The notes under the pieces: model-generated
Databases searched by the model: none
The model's input: the letters and a program-made list of their open reading frames with translations, nothing else
Told to the model about the DNA's origin: nothing
Shown: positions 8,856-16,432 of the stretch, in pieces
Layout of the letters: each line of letters opens with the position of its first letter
How positions within the stretch are numbered: position 1 is the stretch's first letter
Translations under genes and position numbers: made by a program
Assembly: GCA_035476635.1 (NCBI GenBank)
Contig: DATILI010000249.1
Coordinates: 1-64,000 of the forward strand
Reading direction: 5' to 3'
DNA length: 64,000 nucleotides
Source: DATILI01 sp035476635
Lineage (GTDB): Bacteria; Pseudomonadota; Gammaproteobacteria; Burkholderiales; Burkholderiaceae_C

Positions 8856-9281
8856 TTAACCGCCCAGGGGCGGGGGTTCAGTGATGAAGGCAACCTTGGT
8901 GATCCCTGCGCGCTGGCAGGCCAGCAGGATCTTCCCGATGCCTTCGTAGCGCGAGGAGAGGTCGCCGCGGACCTGCACTTCGGGCTGGGGCGTCTTCCTG
9001 GACACTTCCTTCAGCTTGGCGACCAGCGCGTCCGTGTTGGGCATCCTCGCGTCGTACCAGTAGATGTTGCCCGAGGGGTCCACGGAAATGATGATGTTCT
9101 CGGGCTTGCTCTCCCGCACCTCGACGCGCTCCTTGGGCAGGGACACGGGGATCGAGGTGGTCACCACGGGAATGGTGATCAGGAAAATAATCAACAGCAC
9201 CAGCATCACGTCCACCAGGGGGGTGGTGTTGATGGCGGAGATGACGTCGTCATCGGACGTCTGGCCAACTGCCATTGCCAT
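8856..9281 (-). CDS. exbD: Biopolymer transport protein ExbD (first copy)
   Basis: A 141-residue ExbD/TolR-family protein with the same plan as its neighbour: NTTPLVDVMLVLLIIFLITIP carries the conserved transmembrane Asp near residue 25, followed by a periplasmic domain ending in ACQRAGITKVAFITEPP. It is clearly a paralogue of the downstream gene and not a recent identical duplicate, because the two periplasmic domains differ throughout. It works with ExbB and TonB in the inner membrane. Confidence 0.93.
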   Translation of the reverse strand: MAMAVGQTSDDDVISAINTTPLVDVMLVLLIIFLITIPVVTTSIPVSLPKERVEVRESKPENIIISVDPSGNIYWYDARMPNTDALVAKLKEVSRKTPQPEVQVRGDLSSRYEGIGKILLACQRAGITKVAFITEPPPLGG

Positions 9282-9314
9282 GGCTATGACTCCTAGGGGC
9301 TAGCCGGGGGCCGC

Positions 9315-10193
9315 TTACGCGGCTTTCCCGGACGAGCCTACGATCACGGCGTTGAGTTCGTCGGCGAACTCGCGCACTTCGTCCATCACCGCCTTGTTGC
9401 GGCGGGCCAGCCAGTTATAGGCGAGCACGGCGGGGATCGCCACGGCCAGGCCGATCGCCGTCATGATCAGGGCCTCACCCACGGGGCCGGCGACCTTGTC
9501 GATGGAGGCCTGGCCGGACATGCCGATGGCAGTGAGCGCGTGATAGATGCCCCAAACGGTGCCGAACAGGCCGACGAAGGGGGAAGTGGAGCCGACGGTG
9601 GCCAAGAAAGCCAAACCGCCTTGCGTGGTGGCATGAACGCGGTCCACGGCGGCGGTGATGCTCATGGGAATCCAATCGGCCATGGGGATGTGGCTCTTCA
9701 GGCCGCCATGGTCGCTGGTGGCGGCGACGCCAGCTTCGGCGATGAAGCGGTAGGCGCTGTTCTTCTCGAGGGCGCTGGCCGCTGCGCCGACTGTCGGCTG
9801 GGCCCAGAACTTCTGGTCCACTGTGCGGGCGTGGCGGTTCATCTTGCCTTGCTCCAGCAGCTTGGTGATCAGGATGTACCAGCTGCCGATGCTCATGATG
9901 GCCAGCAGCGCCAGCACGGCTCGGGCGATATTGTCCGAACCCTTCCAAAGGGCTTCGATGCCGTAAGGGTTCTCGATCGGGTCGCCGGATTTCTTCTTCA
10001 CAGGACTGACCGTCGTAGCCGGCATGTCTGCCTGCGCAACGATCATCGTGCCAGGGTCTGGACCGACACCTGGTAAAAGGCCGCTCGCGGGTTGCGCGGC
10101 AACGGCTAAGGAACTGGCGGCGACGGCGGCACACAGGATGACGGCGCGTGTGGTGCAAGCGATCATGGGCAGTAGGCTCATAGCAAAGATCAT
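9315..10193 (-). CDS. exbB: MotA/TolQ/ExbB proton channel protein
   Basis: A 292-residue polytopic membrane protein forming the ExbB pentamer around ExbD. It has three membrane segments (about 90-112, 190-215, 232-255) and the conserved GLFGTVWGIYHAL and GEALIMTAIGLAVAIPAVLAYN motifs. An N-terminal extension of about 80 residues includes a cleavable-looking hydrophobic segment (about 14-33) and a Pro/Lys-rich linker, as in the long ExbB variants. The ATG at 10193 is used here; an in-frame ATG at 10181 is equally possible and neither has a strong ribosome-binding site. Confidence 0.9.
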   Translation of the reverse strand: MIFAMSLLPMIACTTRAVILCAAVAASSLAVAAQPASGLLPGVGPDPGTMIVAQADMPATTVSPVKKKSGDPIENPYGIEALWKGSDNIARAVLALLAIMSIGSWYILITKLLEQGKMNRHARTVDQKFWAQPTVGAAASALEKNSAYRFIAEAGVAATSDHGGLKSHIPMADWIPMSITAAVDRVHATTQGGLAFLATVGSTSPFVGLFGTVWGIYHALTAIGMSGQASIDKVAGPVGEALIMTAIGLAVAIPAVLAYNWLARRNKAVMDEVREFADELNAVIVGSSGKAA

Positions 10194-10753
10194 GGAAATG
10201 AAGGTTGTATTGAGCGATGCACATTACTCACAGCAGATGCGCTCGCTACGGTGTTAATCATCGCGATTTTATGCACGTCGATGAAGCGGACATGCCCGTG
10301 CCTCGAAGCAGCCGAGGCCTATCGTGTCCAGGTTGACTCGTGCCGCAGCGTGGCAGGGTTTTTCTCTAGGTTTCGAAGCCGGCCGTCGGGCGTGCGCAGA
10401 GAGCCTTTACTGAGCGCACGCAGTCCTCATTGCAAAAACTAATGTCCCCCATCTGAATGCTGAAGGTCGGCGGGAGCGGTGTCCGCTGCCCGCAGGCCTC
10501 GCAGCACCGTTAGCTGTCCTTATCGTTCTCAGTGGCCCGGCTGATCCGCGCCGAATTGATGGCCTTGCATTCGCGCGTCCCATTGGGAATCCGGCGCCGC
10601 GGCGTCGGGGGTTTCCCTGTCGGGCCGCGTGCTGCTGCGCGCCGCGTGGCTCGGCCTCGCCAGGTCCTGCTGAGGACTTTTCCGCTGGCCGGCAAGGCAC
10701 CCGTTGCGCAATGCTGTGCTTGTTTCGAAAAAACACAAGAATCGAGGAGCTTG
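10194..10753. promoter_or_regulatory. Divergent intergenic region upstream of exbB and the second TonB-like gene
   Basis: These 560 nt contain no gene I can support. The part next to exbB (about 10200-10280) is relatively AT-rich and is the likely exb-operon promoter. I see no convincing Fur box. The remainder is GC-rich and featureless apart from a good ribosome-binding site, GAGGAG, at its right end. An open frame runs from 10532 into the TonB-like gene, but the residues it adds look random. Confidence 0.4.
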
Positions 10754-11431
10754 ATGACACGCACAGTTTCGGCCAAACGCCACCGCATCGCGCAGGGCCT
10801 CGCCATCGCATCCTGGATGGCCGTTCTCCAGGTTGCGGCGCAGCCGGTCACCAGTAAAAGCTTAAGCAATCCGCCGAGCGAGGCCGCGCTGCGGCAAGCC
10901 CTGAGCCCCTATCGCATGATCCTCAACAGCGTCAAGGCGCCTGCGCGAGCCAAACCCGCAGCGGCGCCTGCGTCTTCGAGCGTGCAGCCTTCGACGGCGA
11001 CTGCCGCAACCCGCCGGTCCGCGCCGATTATTTCGGGAGGCAGTGCCCACTCTGCAGCGACCCCGGCAGCACCGGCGGATGCGCCTTTCGCCACGCAAGG
11101 CGGTGATGAGTCATCATCTCCGCTCGCCGTGTCGGCGCCGGCAGCCTTGCCGGCAGCGGCTCCGGCAGCAGGGCCGGCCCCTTCGCCCTTGGTCGCGCTA
11201 CGCCAGGATACTCCCGAGCTCCCGGCCAGCCTGTTGCGCCAGGGAGGCCGCGGCACCGTCAAGGTGGCCTTCAAAGTGACTCAGGAGGGCTCCACGGCCG
11301 ATGTGCATGTACTGTCAAGCACCAATTCGCGCTTCAACGCCGCGGCGGTTGCGGCAGTTGGCAAGTGGCGCTTCCGGCCGATCGAGGCGCCACGGCCTGT
11401 CGAGGTGGACCTGGTTTTCGAAACCGAATAG
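10754..11431 (+). CDS. TonB-family C-terminal domain protein with signal peptide
   Basis: A 225-residue protein with an N-terminal export signal (about 10-32, ending near VAAQPV), an Ala/Pro/Ser-rich spacer of roughly 100 residues and a C-terminal TonB domain (RGTVKVAFKVTQEGSTADVHVL through WRFRPIEAPRPVEVDLVFE). I start it at the ATG at 10754, preceded by GAGGAG, rather than the further upstream open frame. Unlike the tonB product of the adjacent divergent operon, it has no Pro-Lys/Glu-Pro rod and its N-terminus looks cleavable, so it may be a periplasmic partner or an alternative TonB. It is convergent with the esterase gene after a 12-nt gap. Confidence 0.78.
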   Translation: MTRTVSAKRHRIAQGLAIASWMAVLQVAAQPVTSKSLSNPPSEAALRQALSPYRMILNSVKAPARAKPAAAPASSSVQPSTATAATRRSAPIISGGSAHSAATPAAPADAPFATQGGDESSSPLAVSAPAALPAAAPAAGPAPSPLVALRQDTPELPASLLRQGGRGTVKVAFKVTQEGSTADVHVLSSTNSRFNAAAVAAVGKWRFRPIEAPRPVEVDLVFETE

Positions 11432-11443
11432 CGCGTGGGGAGA

Positions 11444-12301
11444 TCACGGGCGCCGCAGGACGCCCAGATCCTCCATCCACCAATAGAACTCTTCGATCCA
11501 GTGATCGGAGGACATGCCCTGTGCGTTCGTTCCGTAACCGTGTCCGCCGCGCCGGTAGGAATGGAATTCATGCGGCACGTCCGCAGTGCGAAGGCGCTGG
11601 GAGAAGTCGAAGACGGCGTCGCCCACCAGGAAGTCATCGGCCGAGACCGTGACGAACAGCGGCGGGAGGCTGCGCGTTGCCGCAGCGTCTTCGGGCATGC
11701 CGGCGCCATAGATCAATCCCGCGAAGTTGGGGCGCGCGGTGTCGGCGCCAAACAGCGTGCCGCAGATCGCGAAGCCACCTGCCGAGAAACCCAGCATGCC
11801 CAGCCGGTCCGGGTCAATGTGCCATTCGCCTGCCCGACGGCGGATCACCTTCAAGGCCTGTGAAGCGTCCTCGATGGCGAGCCTGCCTATTGAGACCATC
11901 CTTTCCCCGAACGCAGCACCTCTCATACGCGAATCCTGCTGGATGACCGTCAAAAACTCGACCATCTGCTGTCCGAATGCAGCTTGGGAGGCCGGCGTCT
12001 CCACCAATCGGTACTTGAGCACGAACGCAGCCACGCCGCGCGCCGCCAGCCATGCGGCGACCTGGTGGCCTTCCGTGTCTATGCTCAGCATCCGGAAGCC
12101 GCCGCCCGGGGCCACGAGCACCGCCGCACCGGTGGCGTCGGCTGGCTGCGGCAAGTAGGCGGTCAGCGTGGGGTGCGTCACGTTGCGCACGACCAGGTTG
12201 GGCCACGGGCCACCCAGCTCATGTTCGACCTCGGCCTGGGTAGCTCCTTCCGAGCCGGGCGCAGCGCCGGGCCACACGTTAATGATTTTGGGATTCAACA
12301 T
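11444..12301 (-). CDS. Alpha/beta hydrolase, BD-FAE/acetyl-xylan-esterase-like
   Basis: A 285-residue carboxylester hydrolase. It begins with the VWPGAAPGSEG and VTHPTLTAYLP signature of bacterial acetyl-xylan/feruloyl esterase-like enzymes, has an oxyanion-hole VAPGGGF near residue 64, nucleophile Ser173 in LGFSAGGF, Asp in TVSADDFLV and His in RGGHGYG. No signal peptide is evident. I use the ATG at 12301; a GTG at 12316 would overlap the upstream gene's TGA by 4 nt and would add five residues. It is the last gene of the rhamnose operon, suggesting that it removes acetyl or phenolic acyl groups from rhamnosides. Confidence 0.87.
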   Translation of the reverse strand: MLNPKIINVWPGAAPGSEGATQAEVEHELGGPWPNLVVRNVTHPTLTAYLPQPADATGAAVLVAPGGGFRMLSIDTEGHQVAAWLAARGVAAFVLKYRLVETPASQAAFGQQMVEFLTVIQQDSRMRGAAFGERMVSIGRLAIEDASQALKVIRRRAGEWHIDPDRLGMLGFSAGGFAICGTLFGADTARPNFAGLIYGAGMPEDAAATRSLPPLFVTVSADDFLVGDAVFDFSQRLRTADVPHEFHSYRRGGHGYGTNAQGMSSDHWIEEFYWWMEDLGVLRRP

Positions 12302-12312
12302 GTTCGAATTGG

Positions 12313-13626
12313 TCACGCGACGATGGCGGCCCGCAGGGCTTGCTGGAATGCGGGCCTGACCGAGTCGACCGGCTGTTGGACGAGGAGCACTGCAGCTACG
12401 TCGAGCTCCGGATCGACCCAGGTCTCGGTGCCATAGGCCCCGCCCCACCCGAAGGCGCCGACTCCGCGGCCGTTGCCCTTCGATGCGTCCTCGACGACTG
12501 ACACGCCCAGCCCGAACCCCTTGCCGGCGCTGAGCGGGGGGAACCACTCGGCGAACAGCGCGCCGACATGGTTGCGTGACATGAGCGCGACGGTCTCCGG
12601 CTTGAGGATGCGGTTCCCGTTGAGGCTGCCCTTGTTCAGCAGCATCAGCTCGAACAGCAGGAAGTCATGCGCGGTGCTGTACAGGCCGCCCGCGCCGAAG
12701 ATGTACCTGGTGAGGCCATCCCCCAGCATCGGCTTCTGCGCCTTCCACCGGTCCTGCTCCCGACCATACAGGGTGAGCACGCGCGGTCGGTTTTCGGGTG
12801 GCACGTTGAAGCAGGTGTCCCGCATTCCCAAGGGCTGGAACAGGCGCTCCTGCAGAAACACATCGCCTTTTTGCCGGGAAACGATCTCCACGATTCGAAG
12901 GAGAACGTCGAAGCCGTCCAGAGCCGAATAGCCCCAGCGCGAGCCGGGCTGAAAATCCAGTGCAGCCGCGCCCAGTCGCGGAATGTAGTCCGCCAACGTG
13001 TCGTCGGGCCTGCGTTCGATCTTGTTGACTTTGGAGGACGCTGGTCCGGGCACCAGCCCGTTCAGACTGGACAAGCCGGATGTGTGGGTCAGCAGATCCT
13101 TGACGGTGATCTCGCGATGGGCGGGCACCAACGTCACCGAGTTCCCCGCGCCCGCCTGGACGCTGGCGACCCTCTGGTCCTTGAACTCTGGTATGAAGCG
13201 GCTCACCTTGTCCTCGAGCGAAAGCTTGCCCTCCTCCACCATCATCAGCACCGCCACGGCCGTGACCGGCTTGGTGGAAGACATCATGCGAAAGAGGTCG
13301 TCCTTTCGCATGGGAGTTCCGGCCTGCAGGTCATTCAAACCCTGGGCCTCGTGCCACACGAGCTTGTTGTGGCGCGCGACCGCCGTCACCGCCCCCGTCA
13401 ACTGGTTGTTGTCAATGTGCTTCTGGACCGCCGTACGCAGCCCGTCGAGCCCCGACCGGCTCAGCCCGGCTTCTTCCGCGGGATGCAGAGCCCAGTCGAA
13501 GCTGTCCGTCACGCCCGCATCGACGCGCGGTGTCGATGCGCAGCCGCCAACGATCAATGACATCCCGAGTCCAAGGGCATGTCGCCGCGAAAATCCGGCG
13601 CCTGCGTCGCAGTAATGTTCCATCAT
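12313..13626 (-). CDS. Beta-lactamase-fold serine hydrolase (class C/EstB type), lipoprotein-like
   Basis: A 437-residue serine esterase/beta-lactamase family protein. The N-terminus combines a twin-Arg-like SRRHALGL with a hydrophobic segment ending in GGCAS, a lipobox, so it is probably exported and anchored. The SxxK catalytic motif is S116-S-T-K119, and the Tyr of the second motif lies in WGYSALD near residue 220. The enzyme probably hydrolyses esters rather than lactams, as EstB-type members do. It begins 31 nt after the kinase gene and overlaps or abuts the BD-FAE esterase gene. Its placement in a rhamnose operon argues for a catabolic role in deacylating the sugar. Confidence 0.87.
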   Translation of the reverse strand: MMEHYCDAGAGFSRRHALGLGMSLIVGGCASTPRVDAGVTDSFDWALHPAEEAGLSRSGLDGLRTAVQKHIDNNQLTGAVTAVARHNKLVWHEAQGLNDLQAGTPMRKDDLFRMMSSTKPVTAVAVLMMVEEGKLSLEDKVSRFIPEFKDQRVASVQAGAGNSVTLVPAHREITVKDLLTHTSGLSSLNGLVPGPASSKVNKIERRPDDTLADYIPRLGAAALDFQPGSRWGYSALDGFDVLLRIVEIVSRQKGDVFLQERLFQPLGMRDTCFNVPPENRPRVLTLYGREQDRWKAQKPMLGDGLTRYIFGAGGLYSTAHDFLLFELMLLNKGSLNGNRILKPETVALMSRNHVGALFAEWFPPLSAGKGFGLGVSVVEDASKGNGRGVGAFGWGGAYGTETWVDPELDVAAVLLVQQPVDSVRPAFQQALRAAIVA

Positions 13627-13657
13627 GATTGACGCGTGAGTGGATAGAGCGTTGTGC

Positions 13658-15142
13658 CTAGTTCAGCGAAATTGGACCAGGCCCCGCCGCAGCCGCAACA
13701 GACCGCGGCCAGCGCTCGAAGTCAAAGAGCAACGGACCGGCAGCGCCCTCGCGGGCCGGCACGGGGCGAACGCGGGGGTTGAGCATGCCGGGCTCGGTCC
13801 AGCGCGTCAGGCTCCAACTCCCGCGGACGGCGCCGTCGATAGCGTCATCGCTGGCGTAGACCTCCATGTGGTGCATCAGCGTGGCGAAGACTTCCATGAT
13901 CACAGGGTTGTGGGCAAACGGCCCGTCCACGACGATTGGGCCAAACCCGCCGAGACGCTTCACGAGCCAGGCTGTCACGTAGGCTGAATAGATCGCCGCG
14001 CCGGTCGCGCGCTCGGCAGGCGGAACGCTGTCGCGCCATTGGTCCAGGCTCAAAGACTGCCCATCAAGCCGGATCTCGCCTTTGCACCCGCCGAAGGGAC
14101 CGCCCTGGCTCTCGAAGCTCGGCAGGATGAGCAGCCCGCGGCGCAGCAAGCTCTCGACGCAGGCCATGCTCGCAAGACTCGGATCGGCTCCCGCGCTGAG
14201 CCGGCCGAATTCCCTGCCGCCCATGAACCGGCCGGTTGGCACGCTTTCGCCGCGGACCGAGACGTTGCCCAATTGGTCGAGTCCGGGATCAAGACCGTTT
14301 GTCGACGAGCCCGGCGCCATGACGATGACCCAAGTGCCCGACGAGACGAGTGTCATGCGCGGCCAGTTGCGCAGGTAATGCGCCAGGCACGCGTTGCTAT
14401 CGTGCACACCCACGTGCACCTGCACGCTTGGGGGAATTCCCAGTTCATCGGCCAGCTCCCGCCGGATCGTCCCGAGCGTTTCCCATGCACGTCGCAAAGG
14501 CGCGAAACGGCCCGACCATCCGCGCTCGCGAGCCATCCGGCTGTAGTCTTGGGCTTTAGGGTTCCACAACAGGGTATGGCACCCTAGCGAGGACACTTCG
14601 CTGGCTGCCACCCCCGACAACCAATAGGCCCAATACTGTGGGTAGGGAAGCAGAAATTGCGCTTGCGCCATCAAGCCGGGGTGCCGCCGCTCGAGCCAGT
14701 CCAGTTGCACGCCCATGTTGAGGCCTCTCGGCAGGACGGGGCTGAGAGTCTCCTCGAAGCTGGCCGCCTCTGACCGGAAGGGACCGGCGTCTTCGAACCC
14801 CGCCCATTCGTAGTCCGGCACAGGCAGGGACAACCCCCCACCCCGAACGGCGGCGACGGATGCGCCGTGCGTGGTGACGATGACGCGCGCGAGCCGGGAT
14901 GCAAGTTCCCCGAGCCCCTGCAACTCGCGTTTGAGCCATGCCTGCATTCCCACGGTATCGAGTGCCGGGTAGCCGAACTCCGAGTCGACCACGGAACAAG
15001 CGCGAGTCAACTCCAGTACCAATTGCCCGGCATCGTCCAGCAGCACGAGCGCACAGTTGGTTTTTCCGACGTCGAGTACCGCCGTCAGTGCCGCACCGGT
15101 TCGGGCGTTCTCGACATGCCTAGACAATCCCGCTTCCTCCAT
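13658..15142 (-). CDS. rhaB: FGGY-family carbohydrate kinase, probable L-rhamnulokinase
   Basis: A 494-residue sugar kinase of the ASKHA fold. AVLDVGKTNCALVLLDDAG near the N-terminus is the phosphate-1 loop, and the C-terminal half carries IVVDGPFAHNPVIMEVFATL, the FGGY nucleotide-binding part. It would phosphorylate L-rhamnulose at O1. The ATG at 15142 overlaps the isomerase gene by 23 nt; the open frame extends to 15229 but that part lies inside the isomerase gene. The assignment to rhamnulose rests on its place between the isomerase and the esterases, because FGGY kinases are hard to assign by sequence alone. Confidence 0.87.
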   Translation of the reverse strand: MEEAGLSRHVENARTGAALTAVLDVGKTNCALVLLDDAGQLVLELTRACSVVDSEFGYPALDTVGMQAWLKRELQGLGELASRLARVIVTTHGASVAAVRGGGLSLPVPDYEWAGFEDAGPFRSEAASFEETLSPVLPRGLNMGVQLDWLERRHPGLMAQAQFLLPYPQYWAYWLSGVAASEVSSLGCHTLLWNPKAQDYSRMARERGWSGRFAPLRRAWETLGTIRRELADELGIPPSVQVHVGVHDSNACLAHYLRNWPRMTLVSSGTWVIVMAPGSSTNGLDPGLDQLGNVSVRGESVPTGRFMGGREFGRLSAGADPSLASMACVESLLRRGLLILPSFESQGGPFGGCKGEIRLDGQSLSLDQWRDSVPPAERATGAAIYSAYVTAWLVKRLGGFGPIVVDGPFAHNPVIMEVFATLMHHMEVYASDDAIDGAVRGSWSLTRWTEPGMLNPRVRPVPAREGAAGPLLFDFERWPRSVAAAAGPGPISLN

Positions 15143-16415
15143 GGCGCAGTGGAGGCCGCAGCCTGGCCACCTCTTCGCGGTAGCGACTGGCGCGGTACAC
15201 GGCCAGCGGGTCGATAGCGCCACCCGCATCCAGCCTGATACGGGCCAGCAGCGGCGCGACGTCGGTCTGGAAGGCCTGTTTCAGCAACTGGCTGGCTCGA
15301 AGGGCATCGTTGGCCTCCTGGGCTTCATCCAGTTGCGCGCGATCGACCAGCAGGGCCTGGGCGAACGCCTGGTGAACTTGCATCGCGCTGCTCATCAGGC
15401 TTTCGATCGGGTCTGTCACGTTATGGCTCTGGTCCAACATGTACGCGGGATCGAAACTCTCGACGCCCTCGTGCGTCGCGGCGGCGAGCTCGTTGAAAAC
15501 GAGGAACAGCCGGTAGGGAGCGATCGACCCGGAGTCCAGGTCGTCGTCGCCGTACTTGCTGTCGTTGAAGTGGAAGCCGCCGAGCTTGCCTGCCGCGATC
15601 AGGCGCGCGACGATCAACTCAATGTTGACATTGGGCGCATGGTGGCCCAGATCCACCAGGCAGCGCGCCTGAGGGCCGAGCATTTCCGCCGCCAGATAGC
15701 TGCTACCCCAGTCCTGGAGCACGGTGCTGTAGAAGGCCGGCTCGCACAGCTTGTGCTCGAGGAGCATCTGCCAGTCGGCAGGAAGCGCGGCGTAGATCTT
15801 TCGTGCGCTCTCCAGGTAGCGGTCGAATGCTCGCCGGAAGTGCTGCTGCCCCGGGAAGTTGCTGCCATCGCCGATCCAGACCGTGAGTGCCCTGGAGCCG
15901 ATAGCGCGCCCGATCTGAATGCACTCCAGGTTGTGTGCGACAGCTTGCTCGCGCGTGGCTGCATCGGTGTGGGTCAGGCTGCCGAACTTGTAGCTATGGC
16001 GCTGGCCGGGCTGGTCCGAGAACGTGTTCGAGTTGATGGCGTCGAAGGCGAGGCCGAGCTGCGCGGCGGAGTCCTTCAGTTCGGACCAGTCGCTGCAATT
16101 GTCCCACGGGATATGCAACGAAACTGTCGGCGTGACAGTTGACAGCTGGTGGATGACACTGCAGTCCTGCAACTTTTCGAACACATTGCGCGGCTCACCC
16201 TCACCGGGGAAGCGGGCGAACCGGGTCCCGCCGGTGCCGACCCCCCAGCTGGGGATCGCCACCCGGAACTTGGAGACGGCGGTGCGGACCCGTTCGAGAT
16301 CCACGCCGCGCCTGGCCAGTTGTTCTTCGAGGTGGTCGTAGTCGCCGCGAACGTGCCGCAGCAATTTCTCGTTGTGTGCGGCTATGAGTGCCGCATCGAT
16401 GGTTCGAGTGATCAT
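15120..16415 (-). CDS. rhaI: L-rhamnose isomerase (RhaI, rhizobial/proteobacterial type)
   Basis: A 431-residue TIM-barrel metal-dependent isomerase that converts L-rhamnose to L-rhamnulose. It belongs to the RhaI family found in rhizobia and many proteobacteria, not the E. coli RhaA family. Recognisable segments are RVAIPSWGVGTGGTRF near residue 50, VWIGDGSNFPGQ, LVDLGHHAPNVNIELI and GGFHFNDSKYGDDDLDSGSI, which together provide the metal ligands. The ATG at 16415 is preceded by GGAGG. It lies 17 nt downstream of the aldolase/dehydrogenase gene and overlaps the kinase gene. Confidence 0.95.
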   Translation of the reverse strand: MITRTIDAALIAAHNEKLLRHVRGDYDHLEEQLARRGVDLERVRTAVSKFRVAIPSWGVGTGGTRFARFPGEGEPRNVFEKLQDCSVIHQLSTVTPTVSLHIPWDNCSDWSELKDSAAQLGLAFDAINSNTFSDQPGQRHSYKFGSLTHTDAATREQAVAHNLECIQIGRAIGSRALTVWIGDGSNFPGQQHFRRAFDRYLESARKIYAALPADWQMLLEHKLCEPAFYSTVLQDWGSSYLAAEMLGPQARCLVDLGHHAPNVNIELIVARLIAAGKLGGFHFNDSKYGDDDLDSGSIAPYRLFLVFNELAAATHEGVESFDPAYMLDQSHNVTDPIESLMSSAMQVHQAFAQALLVDRAQLDEAQEANDALRASQLLKQAFQTDVAPLLARIRLDAGGAIDPLAVYRASRYREEVARLRPPLRHGGSGIV

Positions 16416-16432
16416 GGGGCCTCCAGGGCAGG

